Positions 16,142 through 25,686 of a DNA stretch of 64,000 nucleotides are shown one piece after another (the stretch's first letter is position 1; every line of letters starts with the position of its first letter). Source of the DNA: Dietzia timorensis (GTDB taxonomy: Bacteria > Actinomycetota > Actinomycetes > Mycobacteriales > Mycobacteriaceae); contig NZ_CP015961.1 of the NCBI RefSeq assembly GCF_001659785.1, positions 434,001 through 498,000 of the forward strand, read 5' to 3'. The translations under genes were made by a program, and so were the position numbers. The notes below the pieces were generated by a model. It was not told the DNA's origin. It searched no databases and saw only the letters and a program-made list of their open reading frames with translations.

Positions 16142-17017
16142 TTACGGTCGGCGTTCGTCGCGTGGTCTGATCCACAGGACCGGGCGGCCACCAGAAGGAT
16201 TGGCTCCTCCGCCGTCATCGGCGACGGTGTGTCCCGTGCCGGGCGCGGACGTGGCGGGGTGGTGAGTGACGCTGATAGGCCAACCGTAGACGTGCGAGAG
16301 CGTGTCCTCGGTGCATACTTCCTCCGGCGTGCCGACGTCGAAGATCCGGCCGGCGTGCAGGAGCGCGAGGCGGTCGCAATATTTCGCGGCGGTGCCGAGG
16401 TCGTGGAGGACGACGACCACACCGGCGCCCTCGCCCGCGACGCGGCGCACGGTGTGCATGGTGCGCTCGGAGTGGCCGATATCCATCGCGGCGGTGGGTT
16501 CGTCGAGCATCACGCAGTCGGCGGTCTGCGCGAGGACGCGGGCGAGGGCGACGCGCGCGCGTTCGCCGCCGGAGAGAGTGGTGATCTCGCGGTCGGCCAT
16601 GCCGGTCATGTCGACCTCGGCGAGGCAGCGGTCGATGATCTGCGCATCCCGGTCCGGATCGCCGGGCCACGCCGCGCGGCCCATCTCCACCACGTCGCGG
16701 ACGAGGTGCGCGAACGACACGGTCGGATCCTGCAGCATGACGGCGCGCAGCCGTGCCGCCTGGCGGGGGGAGTAGTCGGAGTACGGGCGACCGAAGAGTT
16801 CGACCGAGCCCGAGTGCGGGGGCCTATCGCCCGCCAGCGCCGATAACAGGGTCGATTTCCCGGCGCCGTTCGGCCCGATGAGGCCGAGCACCTCGCCGGC
16901 GCGCACCTGCAGGTCCACGCCGTCGACAAGCGTCTTCTTCCCCGCCGTGACGACGACCGATCTCGCCTCGAGCACGGTGGTGCCTGGCGTCGTGGATTCG
17001 CGATTTTCGGTGCTCAT
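16142..17017 (-). CDS. hmuV: Haem ABC transporter ATP-binding protein HmuV
   Basis: 291 residues. Walker A is GPNGAGKST, the ABC signature LSGGERARVALARVLA, Walker B CVMLDEPTAAMD and the switch His is in VVVVLHDLG, so the ATPase is complete. The ATG at 17017 overlaps the hmuU stop as ATGA. It powers import of haem delivered by HmuT through HmuU. The gene order htaA-hmuT-hmuU-hmuV is that of the corynebacterial haem-uptake locus. The C-terminal about 40 residues are a non-conserved Gly/Pro-rich tail. Confidence 0.92.
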   Translation of the reverse strand: MSTENRESTTPGTTVLEARSVVVTAGKKTLVDGVDLQVRAGEVLGLIGPNGAGKSTLLSALAGDRPPHSGSVELFGRPYSDYSPRQAARLRAVMLQDPTVSFAHLVRDVVEMGRAAWPGDPDRDAQIIDRCLAEVDMTGMADREITTLSGGERARVALARVLAQTADCVMLDEPTAAMDIGHSERTMHTVRRVAGEGAGVVVVLHDLGTAAKYCDRLALLHAGRIFDVGTPEEVCTEDTLSHVYGWPISVTHHPATSAPGTGHTVADDGGGANPSGGRPVLWIRPRDERRP

Positions 17018-18045
17018 ACGCGTCCCGCCTTGAGTAGGGTGCGCCGCAGCAGCAGGAAGAAAGTCGGGCCGCCGACGAGCGCGGTGAAGATGCCGATCGG
17101 CAGGTCCGAGAACGGGATGAGGGTGCGCGCGGCGAGGTCGGCGAGCATCACGAGGACGGCGCCGCCGAGCGCGCTGAGGGGGACGAGCCAGCGGTTTCCG
17201 GCGCCGATCACCTGGCGCAGGATGTGCGGGACGATGAGCCCGACGAATCCGATGATTCCCGCATAGGCGACGGCCGCTGCGGCGAGCGCCGTGGACAACC
17301 CGATGATCGCCAGTCGCACCACGGGCACGTTGACGCCGGCGTGCTGGGCGGCGCGTTCGCCGAGGCTGAGCACGTCGAGCGAACCGGCAATGACGCACGA
17401 GGCGGCCAGGCACGCGAGGATCGGCACGGCGATCGTGGCGACCTGGTCCCATTGCGCACTGTTGAGCGAACCCATCTGCCAGAAGATGATCTGTTCGCGC
17501 GAGGTCGTCGGCGCGAGGTAGACGAGGAACGAGATCGCTGCTCCGGCGACCGCGTTGACGGCGATGCCGATGAGGATCAGCGTGACCACCCTGACCTCGC
17601 CGTCGACGGAAGCGAGCCGGTAGACGAGGATCGTCGTCGCCATCCCCGCGACGAACGCGAGGATCGGCACCGTCGCCGAACCGGCGAAACCGAGGTGGAA
17701 CACGATTCCGACTGCCGCGCCGACACCGGCGCCGGAGGTGACGCCGATGACGCTGGGCTCGGCCAGCGGGTTACCGAACAGCCCCTGGAGCAGCGTGCCC
17801 GCGACGGCGAGCGCGGCCCCGACCAGCAGCCCGAGCACGGCGCGCGGCATGCGGATCTGCCACAGGACGTTGCTCTCGAGCTCGGCCGAGGGAGCGCGGG
17901 TGAGCGCTGGCCACAGGCTCGACAACGGAAGAGTGAACTGCCCGATCGCGAGGTTGGCGACGAATACGGCGACGACGAGAACACCGAGAACGACGGCTGC
18001 GGCGGAGCGGGTGCGTTTCCGTCGGGTGAGGACGGAAGAGGTCAT
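17014..18045 (-). CDS. hmuU: Haem ABC transporter permease HmuU (FecCD family)
   Basis: 343 residues with about ten hydrophobic helices. FecCD-family marks are visible: IRMPRAVLGLLVGAALAVAG, GNPLAEPSVIGVTSGAGVGA and GFVGLIVPHILRQVIGAGNR (coupling loop to the ATPase). It forms the dimeric membrane channel for haem. The ATG overlaps the hmuT stop by one base and its end overlaps hmuV, so translation is coupled through the operon. Confidence 0.92.
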   Translation of the reverse strand: MTSSVLTRRKRTRSAAAVVLGVLVVAVFVANLAIGQFTLPLSSLWPALTRAPSAELESNVLWQIRMPRAVLGLLVGAALAVAGTLLQGLFGNPLAEPSVIGVTSGAGVGAAVGIVFHLGFAGSATVPILAFVAGMATTILVYRLASVDGEVRVVTLILIGIAVNAVAGAAISFLVYLAPTTSREQIIFWQMGSLNSAQWDQVATIAVPILACLAASCVIAGSLDVLSLGERAAQHAGVNVPVVRLAIIGLSTALAAAAVAYAGIIGFVGLIVPHILRQVIGAGNRWLVPLSALGGAVLVMLADLAARTLIPFSDLPIGIFTALVGGPTFFLLLRRTLLKAGRV

Positions 18046-19148
18046 CAGACGTCTTCTCCGGTATAGACGGCCTTGGCGAAGCGGACGAGGGAGAGCCCGG
18101 CCTGCGGGCCCATCGATGCCGCCTCGGAATCGGGCAGCGCGACGATGCGCTGGTTCTTGCCCGCGTCGGTCTGCGCGACACCTGGCCGCGCGAGCAGCCC
18201 TTCGAGACCGCCGGTGGACTCGAGCCCATCGTTCATCACGAGAATGACCTCGGGGTTGAGCTCGGCGAGCGATTCGGCGTTCGCCGGGACGGTGTCGACG
18301 ATCCCGTTCTCGGTGGCGACGTCGATGCCGCCGAGCTCGGAAATCGTGTTGTCCGCACCGGAGCCCTCGCCGAGGATGAAGAACACGCCCCCGTTGCCAC
18401 GGATGTAGAGGAACGCCATGCGCAGACGATCGTCTCCCTGGGGCGCGAGATCGGCGACCTCGGCCTGCGCCTGCTCCATCTGCTCGCGCGAGCGCTTGCC
18501 GAGCTCGGTGCCCTGCTCGCGCACGCCGAGCGCGCGGGCGACGAGCGTGATGTCGTCCTCCAGCGAATCGGCGGTGCGGCGCGGATCGAGCACCGCCACG
18601 GTGATCCCGGCGTCGCGCAGCTGCTCGATCGCCTCTGGCGGACCGACCGTGTCGTCAACGAGGATCACCGACGGGCGCAGCTCGAGAATCGCCTCGACGT
18701 TGAGGTTGTGCCCGCCCTCGGTGACGACCGGCCGATCGGCGATCGCCGGCTCATTGGACGAGACCGTGCGGCCGATGATGTTCTCGGTGAGCCCGAGCCC
18801 CTCAACCGTGCGCGATAGCGTCCCGTAGAGGTCGAGCGCGAGGATGCGCGAAATGTCGGTGACCTCGACGTCCGTGCCCGTGGCGTCCGAGAAGCTCACC
18901 GGCAGCTGCGGCTCCGGGCTCTCGGCGACCGGCTCGATGTCGCCGAGCGGCGCGACGGTGCTCAGGCCGCTCAGCTGCTTCGGGTTGTCGACGTCGTCGC
19001 GCGAGGGGAGTTCCTCCACGGCGACGGTGTCGCCGTTCGCGCCGCCGGACTGGGCGCCGACGCCGCAGCCGGTGAGCGCGAGCATCGCGGCGGTGGACAG
19101 GGCAAGCGTCGCCGTCGCCGAGCGGGCGAGGGTGTTCCGTCGAATCAT
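18045..19148 (-). CDS. hmuT: Haem-binding lipoprotein HmuT
   Basis: 367 residues. The signal peptide ends in a lipobox, LALTGC, giving lipidated Cys28. The rest is a periplasmic-binding-protein fold of the iron/B12/haem class: ISRILALDLYGTLSRTVEGLG, IIGRTVSSNEP, VILVDDTVGPPEAIEQL, LAELNPEVILVMNDGLE. In Corynebacterium HmuT binds haem handed over by HtaA and docks to HmuUV. The gap to htaA is 26 bases, consistent with one operon. Confidence 0.92.
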   Translation of the reverse strand: MIRRNTLARSATATLALSTAAMLALTGCGVGAQSGGANGDTVAVEELPSRDDVDNPKQLSGLSTVAPLGDIEPVAESPEPQLPVSFSDATGTDVEVTDISRILALDLYGTLSRTVEGLGLTENIIGRTVSSNEPAIADRPVVTEGGHNLNVEAILELRPSVILVDDTVGPPEAIEQLRDAGITVAVLDPRRTADSLEDDITLVARALGVREQGTELGKRSREQMEQAQAEVADLAPQGDDRLRMAFLYIRGNGGVFFILGEGSGADNTISELGGIDVATENGIVDTVPANAESLAELNPEVILVMNDGLESTGGLEGLLARPGVAQTDAGKNQRIVALPDSEAASMGPQAGLSLVRFAKAVYTGEDV

Positions 19149-19174
19149 GCGCAGGGGGCCTTTCTCGAAGTGCT

Positions 19175-20980
19175 CTAGTTCTCGCCGGAACCGGTAGTGG
19201 CGGCGGAGTCTGCAGCCGCGGGTACCGCGCGACGATTGCGGCCGATCCGGTAGAGCAGCACACCAGCGGCGATGACGAGCATCGCCCCGGCGATCGGCAT
19301 CCCCGGGTTCGACGCGAGCGCCATCGCCACAGTGTCCGGATCGTCGTCCGTGGACGCGGCATTATCCAGCAATGACGTCGACGAACGCTTATCCGCGACG
19401 GGCTTTGCGTCCTTCGGGGTTTCGTCCTCCGGCATTGCCTCGAGCGCTGCCGACTTGCCGGACTTTTCGCTCTTTCCGCCGGCGTTGCCGCTCGACGGGG
19501 CGTTGGATCCGCCCGCCGCCGAGCAGCTCGCCGATCCGGACAGCGAGGCCTTGAAGGTCACCGGCGCCATCGCCGTTCCGGCGGGGTAGAAGTCGGCGAG
19601 CGCCTCCGATCCGGCCGCGGTCAGCGTCGCTCCGGCGTTCCCGTCGATAACGTCGCCGGACACCGAGGCGCTCACTGCGAGGTCGGCGACGGTGATCCGG
19701 CCGAAGCTGCGCGGGTTGCCTTCGGTGTCGTTGGAGGTGACGTCGGCGATGAGCGAACCGGAATTTCCGGAGAACGTGATCTCCGGGTTTGCGAGCGTGA
19801 GGTCGAGCACCCCGCCGTGACCGGTGAAGTTGACCGATCCGCCGTAGTTGATGCTGCCCTGCGGCGAGGATGGGTCCACGGCGCCATCGGACCCGGAGAA
19901 CACGAACGCGCCCGAGTTATAGACCGCGCCGCCCGACGTCGTCCAGCCGCCCTTGGCGACCCCTCCCTGGACGTAGGTGCGGAACGAGTCCTTCACGCCC
20001 CACCCCATGCGGGCGTCGGAAACGCCCTTGGTCGATTCCTCGCGGCACACCTCCCCGCTTCCGGAAAGCGCGGAGGCTTCCTTACCGGCGGGTGCCGGCG
20101 TGGACTTGCCGTAGTTCTTCGGTGCGGCGTGCGAGGCCGCGTTGCCGCCGGTCGAACGGGAGGCGTTCTGGGTGGCGGGTGCGACGTCGAGCGCCGGTGG
20201 GGCGTCGTCGGTGTGCGGCTCCGCCGGTGCCTGCCCGGCGGCCGGGGCGGTCTTGCCGAGCTCGTCGAGTTCGCCTCCGACGCACAGTCCGGGAATCGTC
20301 GAGACGTCCATATTCAGGCGGTCGGTGGTGTTGTTGCCCTCGCCGTAGTTGCCGCCGAAAGCGCGGTTGCCGTCCTCGGTGATGTATCCAGCGCCGGAGA
20401 GGTTGAACTTGCCGCTGCGCACCGCGTTCGCGTCGATCGGCTGGTCGAGGGTGAACGTCGCGATCGCGGCCTGAGTGCCCTGCTCCTGCCCGGTGATCTC
20501 GGCGCCCGGCGCGGGACGGTTGACCGTGTTGGACGAGAAATCGGCGATGAATTGCGCCTCGGATCCGCGCACCTTGATCGACATGTTCGTCAGATTGATC
20601 TTGAGCAGGTCGAAGTGGCCGTGGAGAGTCATCGAGCCATTGAGCGGTATGTCCGCGTCCTGGCCGTTGACGCTTGCCTTGGGTGCGTCCGCGGTGAAGT
20701 CGAACGTGCCGTCGGCGCCCGCCTCGGCCCCGGAGAAGCCGACGCCGTCGAGGTTCCAACCGCCCATGGCGATCGGGCTCTTGAGGTAGCTGCGGAAGGA
20801 TTCCTTTATTCCCCAGTGCGCCGAACCGTTGGAGACGGCCGCACACTCGGCGCTGATCGGCTGCGCGCCGGCCGCCGGCAGTGCCGGGGCGACCGCGAGA
20901 CCCGAAAGTGGCAGCAGCACAGCGGCAGCCCCTGCGGCGAGAATCCGTCGCGTCGTACCCCTGTGAACCAGGCGAAACAT
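19175..20980 (-). CDS. htaA: Cell-surface haem-binding protein HtaA
   Basis: 601 residues. The signal peptide covers the first about 40 residues. Two HtaA domains follow, beginning at about 54 (AHWGIKESFRSYLKSPIAMG) and 325 (MGWGVKDSFRTYVQGGVAKG); the WG-x-K-x-SFR-x-Y signature contains the Tyr used for haem binding. They are separated by an Ala/Pro-rich linker. A membrane anchor (GAMLVIAAGVLLYRIG) and a short basic tail end the protein. HtaA removes haem from haemoglobin at the surface and passes it to HmuT. An iron-box-like site lies about 95 bases upstream. Confidence 0.92.
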   Translation of the reverse strand: MFRLVHRGTTRRILAAGAAAVLLPLSGLAVAPALPAAGAQPISAECAAVSNGSAHWGIKESFRSYLKSPIAMGGWNLDGVGFSGAEAGADGTFDFTADAPKASVNGQDADIPLNGSMTLHGHFDLLKINLTNMSIKVRGSEAQFIADFSSNTVNRPAPGAEITGQEQGTQAAIATFTLDQPIDANAVRSGKFNLSGAGYITEDGNRAFGGNYGEGNNTTDRLNMDVSTIPGLCVGGELDELGKTAPAAGQAPAEPHTDDAPPALDVAPATQNASRSTGGNAASHAAPKNYGKSTPAPAGKEASALSGSGEVCREESTKGVSDARMGWGVKDSFRTYVQGGVAKGGWTTSGGAVYNSGAFVFSGSDGAVDPSSPQGSINYGGSVNFTGHGGVLDLTLANPEITFSGNSGSLIADVTSNDTEGNPRSFGRITVADLAVSASVSGDVIDGNAGATLTAAGSEALADFYPAGTAMAPVTFKASLSGSASCSAAGGSNAPSSGNAGGKSEKSGKSAALEAMPEDETPKDAKPVADKRSSTSLLDNAASTDDDPDTVAMALASNPGMPIAGAMLVIAAGVLLYRIGRNRRAVPAAADSAATTGSGEN

Positions 20981-21072
20981 GGCAATCCTCTCGGATGGAG
21001 GACATGCCCATCGTCAGGTCCCCCAGCGGGCGAGTGGAATCACGGCCCGCAACAAAAGTTAGGCAAAACGTA

Positions 21073-21090
21073 TTAGGGCTACCCTAACCT
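21073..21090 (-). promoter_or_regulatory. DtxR/IdeR-like iron box upstream of htaA
   Basis: TTAGG (21073-21077) and CTAACCT (21084-21090) form an imperfect dyad like the DtxR box, with one extra central base; another half-site TTAGGC lies at 21059-21064. It is placed to control htaA-hmuTUV. Binding is inferred from similarity only. Confidence 0.5.
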
Positions 21091-21178
21091 TTATCGAAAG
21101 TGAATAAAAACCCAGTTCAACTTAATGAGCGCGCGCGGGGGAAGGGTAGGAACGATCGACCAGCACCGTGGACATGGA

Positions 21179-21200
21179 GGGTATGACGAACGTCATACCC
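21179..21200. repeat. Perfect 10-base inverted repeat with AA centre
   Basis: GGGTATGACG (21179-21188) and CGTCATACCC (21191-21200) are exact complements, two bases apart. It lies between the end of the PGPGW-type gene and the htaA control region, with no T-run. It could be an operator or a hairpin. Confidence 0.6.
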
Positions 21201-21237
21201 GCAGGTGCCCAACGGGAACGGGGAGAGAAGGGCCGCT

Positions 21238-21786
21238 CTAGCTCCGGCCGGTGGCGGAGCCGGCCGGGGAATTTTCTCGTTCGGTCGCGGTGTCGCCGCC
21301 CGTGGGAGAGGGACGTTCGACGTCATACGGAACATACGGGGAACCGCGAAAACGGCGGAAGGAATAGATGAGCAGGCCGAGCGCGATTGCAGCGGAGGCG
21401 AAGAGCGTCCCCGCCGTGCCCCAGCCACCGGGGAGCCACCACTGATCGTCGAGCGGCCACCAGTCCGGGGCGGTGCGCCACAGCCCCCAGGCGAGGCCGA
21501 CGGCGACGAGCGCGGCAACGCCGACGAGTGAGCCGCAGATCCGCAACCACGACTGCACGCCTTCCGAGGCGCCCCGCAGGGCCGCGTGCTTGACCGGGGT
21601 GACGAAGCGCTGCGCCCACGTGAGCTCCTGCGAGAGCAGGGCGAGACCGGCGAAGAGCATGAGCAGACCCGGGCCGGGGAGGACGAGCGCGGCGATGCCG
21701 AGCACGACGAGAACCCACCCGACGATCTGCAGGGTGAGACGTACCGCGGAGTTCTGCCGCTGGGCCCAGGACTTGTGTTCGCTCAT
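21238..21786 (-). CDS. PGPGW-type transmembrane protein (TIGR02611-like)
   Basis: 182 residues from the ATG at 21786 (MSEHKSWAQR). The family mark is the hydrophobic pair IVGWVLVVLGIAALVLPGPG followed by LLMLFAGLALLSQELTWAQR. Two further membrane segments lie at about 85-105 and 130-150, then a disordered charged tail. Members are widespread in Actinobacteria and have no known function. An upstream ATG at 21798 is an alternative start. Confidence 0.8.
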   Translation of the reverse strand: MSEHKSWAQRQNSAVRLTLQIVGWVLVVLGIAALVLPGPGLLMLFAGLALLSQELTWAQRFVTPVKHAALRGASEGVQSWLRICGSLVGVAALVAVGLAWGLWRTAPDWWPLDDQWWLPGGWGTAGTLFASAAIALGLLIYSFRRFRGSPYVPYDVERPSPTGGDTATERENSPAGSATGRS

Positions 21787-21848
21787 GTGAGTATTCAACG
21801 GACGAGGGAGGCGAGGTGTTCCGACAGGCTCGGAGGGCGTCCGCGTCG

Positions 21849-22310
21849 CTACGCGCCGAGAGCCTTCTTGACGGCGGCGGAGAGGCGGCCACCCTCGACC
21901 TGCGCGCCGGCCTTCTGCTTGGCCGCGCCCATGACCGGACCCATCTGCTTCATGGTGCGCTCGCCGTCGCCGACGACCTCGGCGATAGTGGACTCGACGA
22001 GGTCGTCGAGCTCGGCATCGGAGAGCTGAGCCGGCTGATACTCGGTGAAGAACTCGACCTCGGACAGCTCCTTGTCGGCGAGCTCTTGGCGGCCGTTCTC
22101 CGCGTAGACCTCGGCGGATTCGCGGCGCTTCTTGATTTCGCGCGCCACGACGGCGAGCACCTGCTCGTCGGTGAGCTCGTGCTTCTCCCCGGAGACCTCT
22201 TCGGTCATGATCGCTGCCTTGAGCATGCGCAGCGCCGCGACCTTGTCCTTCTCGCGCGCCTTCATGGCGGCGGTCATATCGGAGACGATTCGATCCTTGA
22301 GTTCGCTCAT
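21849..22310 (-). CDS. yqeY: YqeY/GatB-like domain protein
   Basis: 153 residues from the ATG at 22310 (MSELKDRIVSDMTAAMKARE). The family is a helical domain like the tRNA-binding C-terminal part of GatB; conserved motifs are AALRMLKAAI, VVAREIKKRRESAEVY, EVEFFTEYQPAQLSDAEL and MKQMGPVMGAAK. Length equals the usual about 150 residues. The cellular role is unclear; a link to tRNA-dependent amidation is suggested by homology only. Confidence 0.9.
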   Translation of the reverse strand: MSELKDRIVSDMTAAMKAREKDKVAALRMLKAAIMTEEVSGEKHELTDEQVLAVVAREIKKRRESAEVYAENGRQELADKELSEVEFFTEYQPAQLSDAELDDLVESTIAEVVGDGERTMKQMGPVMGAAKQKAGAQVEGGRLSAAVKKALGA

Positions 22311-22356
22311 GGAAGCGATTCTACGAGCATCACCGCCGGCGCGAGGCGCGCGGAGA

Positions 22357-23223
22357 CTATTCGAGCTCCCTGGCCTGCTCCAAGAGGTAGGACGCCGACA
22401 TTTTGCCAAGCGCATTCGCGGCGAGCGGGCTGTCGCCGGTGAGGAGGTTGCGGTCGCGGTGCGTCGCGCCGGACATATCGTCGTTGACGACGGTGAGGCC
22501 CTGTTTCTCCAATTCCTCGGCGACCAGCCACGGAAGTTCGCCCGGGATGTATCCGAGGTCGATGTTCTGGCCCTTGTCGAGGGAATCGGGGAACACGCAC
22601 ACGGAGTAGCCGCTCAGGGGTGAGGTCTCGCGGTCCCGGCCCACGGCGAGTAGCGCTGCGGGGCCATGGCACAACGTGATGATCGCCCGGTTGTTCTCGA
22701 TTGCCCAATCGAGCACCTTCGCAACCAACGGATTGCGGGGGAGGTTGTTCATCGCACCGTGGCCGCCGGGGATGAACACGGCGAGGTAGTCCGACTCTGG
22801 GCCGAGGTCATCGGCGACGATTTCCGCCAGGTCCTTTGGTGCACGCCAGTCTTCGATAAAGCGCGCGTATGTGTCCTTGACGGCGTCGTCGTTCGCGGGC
22901 ATGGCCCAGCGTTCGAGCTTGGCGGGATTGCCGCTCGGCGTGGCGATGTCGATCCCGAAGCCGGTGTCCTGGAGGTGCTTGATGGGAAGGAAGGTCTCGA
23001 CGGGATGGTTGCCCGTGGAGAAGAAGCCTCCGCTGGTGGGGAGGTAGCGCTCCTCGGTGGCGATGACGAGGACTTTCCAGCGGCCGCCGGAGTAGCCGCC
23101 CGGATTCTCGACTCCGTCGAAATCCGTTTGCGGCGGGACGTACTGGCTCAGCGAGAACGGCGACGGAAAGTAGGCGTTGTCCTCTGCCTTGTCGATAGTC
23201 GGCGAGCGGTCTTCGTCGGTCAT
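22357..23223 (-). CDS. hchA: Hsp31-type glyoxalase III / deglycase HchA
   Basis: 288 residues, DJ-1/PfpI superfamily. The nucleophile elbow is [12 protein letters not shown] with Cys185 and His186, the same numbering as in E. coli Hsp31, and the oxyanion acid is in HPVETFLP (Glu76). Other family segments are [17 protein letters not shown] and [15 protein letters not shown]. The enzyme converts methylglyoxal to lactate without glutathione and acts in stress protection. It starts at an ATG with GGAGTC upstream. Confidence 0.92.
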   Translation of the reverse strand: MTDEDRSPTIDKAEDNAYFPSPFSLSQYVPPQTDFDGVENPGGYSGGRWKVLVIATEERYLPTSGGFFSTGNHPVETFLPIKHLQDTGFGIDIATPSGNPAKLERWAMPANDDAVKDTYARFIEDWRAPKDLAEIVADDLGPESDYLAVFIPGGHGAMNNLPRNPLVAKVLDWAIENNRAIITLCHGPAALLAVGRDRETSPLSGYSVCVFPDSLDKGQNIDLGYIPGELPWLVAEELEKQGLTVVNDDMSGATHRDRNLLTGDSPLAANALGKMSASYLLEQARELE

Positions 23224-23302
23224 GTTGACTCCTTCCAGAACCCATGGGGTGGAACGGTTGTGGCGCCCAACATACGCGAGACGGCGACGCGCGAGTGGAG
23301 CG

Positions 23303-24418
23303 CTAGTGTTCGCCGAGCGCGGGAGGGGCGCTTCGGTAGGTGGGCGGTGTCTCGCTCATCCGGATCGGGTTGGCGACATGCCGAGCCGTCCCCGATCTCC
23401 GTGGATCGTCGATGTCGACGGTGGGGGAGAGTCCCAGCCGTTCGGCCAGAGCGATCGCGTCGGAGACGTCGTTGAGCGGCCCGCACGGCACCCCGGCCTC
23501 GGTGAGGATGTCGAACCACTCGTCCGCGGACCTGGTCACGAGATGCTTGTCGAGAATCCGGACGAGCTCGTCGCGGTGTGCCACGCGCGAGCTGTTCGTT
23601 GCGAAACGTTCGTCGGAGGCGAGCTCCGGAATCTCCAAAGCGGTGCACAACGAGGCGAACTGTTTGTCGTTGCCTACGGCGAGGACGAATGGGCGATCGG
23701 CGGTGTCGAAGAGCTGATAGGGCGCGATACTCGGATGCCGGTTGCCCATCGCCTTCGGTACGACCCCGGCTCCGACGAAACCGGCTGTCTGGTTCGCCAG
23801 TGCGGACAGCAGAGAGGACAGCAGATTGACCTCGACGCGCTGGCCGGCGCCCGTGCGATCACGGTGCCTGAGCGCAGCGAGGATCCCGAGCGCCGCGTGC
23901 ATCCCGGTGACGATGTCGACCATCGCGACCCCGACCTTGGTCGGGGTGTGTTCGTCCGGGCCTGTCACGCTCATGAGACCCCCTACTGCCTGGATGAGCA
24001 GGTCGTACCCCGGCAGGGCGTTGTCGCCACCGAAACCGGTGATCGAGCAGTAGACGATTCCCGGCGAGTCCTTCGCGACCTGCTCGTAGCCCAGCCCGAG
24101 CCGTTCCATCGTGCCGGGAAGGAAGTTCTCCACGACGACGTCGGCGCGGGCGACGAGTTCGCGCGCGGCCGCGAGCCCTTCCTCGGTGCGTAGGTCGATG
24201 GCCCGCGAGCTCTTATTGCGGTTGACCCCGAGGAAGTACGTCGATTCCTCTCCGACCCACGGCGGGCCCCAGGCGCGTGTGTCGTCGCCCGATCCCGGAC
24301 GCTCGATCTTCACGACCTCCGCGCCGAGATCGGCGAGCAGCATGGTCGCGTAAGGGCCCGCGAGGACGCGGCCGAAGTCGGCGATGACCAGTCCGTCGAG
24401 TGCTCCTGTTGCGCTCAC
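23303..24418 (-). CDS. CaiB/BaiF family CoA-transferase
   Basis: 371 residues from a GTG at 24418 that overlaps the acyl-CoA dehydrogenase stop (GTGA). Class III CoA-transferase features: [57 protein letters not shown] and the catalytic Asp in [17 protein letters not shown]. Coupling to a glutaryl-CoA dehydrogenase-like gene suggests succinyl-CoA:glutarate CoA transfer, that is, activation of glutarate for the next enzyme (SUGCT type). This pairing is known in lysine/glutarate breakdown; the specificity here is an inference. Confidence 0.85.
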   Translation of the reverse strand: MSATGALDGLVIADFGRVLAGPYATMLLADLGAEVVKIERPGSGDDTRAWGPPWVGEESTYFLGVNRNKSSRAIDLRTEEGLAAARELVARADVVVENFLPGTMERLGLGYEQVAKDSPGIVYCSITGFGGDNALPGYDLLIQAVGGLMSVTGPDEHTPTKVGVAMVDIVTGMHAALGILAALRHRDRTGAGQRVEVNLLSSLLSALANQTAGFVGAGVVPKAMGNRHPSIAPYQLFDTADRPFVLAVGNDKQFASLCTALEIPELASDERFATNSSRVAHRDELVRILDKHLVTRSADEWFDILTEAGVPCGPLNDVSDAIALAERLGLSPTVDIDDPRRSGTARHVANPIRMSETPPTYRSAPPALGEH

Positions 24419-25587
24419 CGGAATGCCGATTCCCCTGTGAGTGCACGGCCGATGGTCAGCTGATGCATTTCGGTCGTGCCCTCGTAGGTGAGGACGGACT
24501 CTAGGTTGTTGGCGTGCCGGATGACCGGGTACTCGAGGGTGATCCCGTTGGCGCCGAGAATCGTGCGGCACGCGCGAGCGATTTCGATCGACTCGCGGGT
24601 GTTATTGAGCTTGCCCGTGCTTATCTGCTCAGGGGTGATCTCGCCACGATCCTTGATCCGGCCGAGGTTATAGGCGAGAAGGTGCCCCTTGCCCACCTCG
24701 AGCGCCATGTCGGCGATTTTCGCCTGCGTGAGTTGGAAGGAGGCGAGCGGCTTGTCGAAGACCTCGCGGGTCCCCGCGTAATCGATCGCTGTCTCCAGGC
24801 AGTCACGGGCAGCCCCGATCGAGCCGAAGACGATACCGAAGCGGGCCTCGCCCAGCGCGGACAGTGGACCGCGGAGACCCTTGGCTTCGGGCAGCATCGC
24901 CGAGGCGGGAAGGCGCACGGAATCCAGAACCAGTTCGGAGGTGACGGAGGCGCGCAGCGACATCTTCGAATGGATCTCCGGGGCGGAGAAACCGGGGGTG
25001 TCGGTGGGGACGACGAAACCGCGAATGCCGTCGTCGGTATGGGCCCACACCACGGCGACATCGGCGATCGAGCCGTTGGTGATCCACATCTTCGTGCCGT
25101 TGAGGATCCAATCGTCGCCGTCACGCTTGGCATTCGTGCGCATGCCGCCGGGATTGGAACCGAAGTCCGGCTCCGTGAGGCCGAAGCAGCCGATTGCCTT
25201 ACCGGCCGCCATCTTCGGCAACCATTCGAGCTTCTGTTCCTCGCTTCCCCAGTGGTGAATCGAGAACATTGCGAGCGATCCCTGCACGGACACCAGGCTG
25301 CGGATGCCGGAGTCGACCGCCTCGAGTTCGAGGCAGGCCAGGCCGTACGCGGTAGCGCTCATCCCGGCGCAGTCGTAGCCGTCGAGGTGCATGCCGAGGA
25401 GGCCGAGGGAGCCGAGTTCCCTGGCGAGTTCGCGCGCAGGTAGCGCGGCCTCCTCGAACCACTGCGCGATGTGCGGCCGGATGCGCTCGGCGGCGAACTG
25501 GCGCACGGTGTCGCGAATCTGGATCTCCTCGGGCTGGAGAAGATGATCGAGGGCGAACAATTGGGTGAGGGATTGCGTGCTTGACAT
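24415..25587 (-). CDS. gcdH: Glutaryl-CoA dehydrogenase-type acyl-CoA dehydrogenase
   Basis: 390 residues from the ATG at 25587 (MSSTQSLTQLFALDHLL). FAD-dependent enzyme oxidising and decarboxylating glutaryl-CoA to crotonyl-CoA in lysine and glutarate degradation. Motifs close to glutaryl-CoA dehydrogenases: SGIRSLVSVQGSLAMFSIHH, CFGLTEPDFGSNPGGMRTNA, KMWITNGSIADVAVVWA, and the catalytic Glu in TYEGTTEMHQLTIGRALTG. It is the first gene of a two-gene unit with the CoA-transferase. Confidence 0.88.
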   Translation of the reverse strand: MSSTQSLTQLFALDHLLQPEEIQIRDTVRQFAAERIRPHIAQWFEEAALPARELARELGSLGLLGMHLDGYDCAGMSATAYGLACLELEAVDSGIRSLVSVQGSLAMFSIHHWGSEEQKLEWLPKMAAGKAIGCFGLTEPDFGSNPGGMRTNAKRDGDDWILNGTKMWITNGSIADVAVVWAHTDDGIRGFVVPTDTPGFSAPEIHSKMSLRASVTSELVLDSVRLPASAMLPEAKGLRGPLSALGEARFGIVFGSIGAARDCLETAIDYAGTREVFDKPLASFQLTQAKIADMALEVGKGHLLAYNLGRIKDRGEITPEQISTGKLNNTRESIEIARACRTILGANGITLEYPVIRHANNLESVLTYEGTTEMHQLTIGRALTGESAFR

Positions 25588-25686
25588 GACCACTCCGTGG
25601 GCTGGACTCGAGATTGTGGGAAGGCTGGTGCCCACGATGACACGAGAGCCCGCGCGGATCGCGTTCACCCGCGGGGCGCGTCGCCG

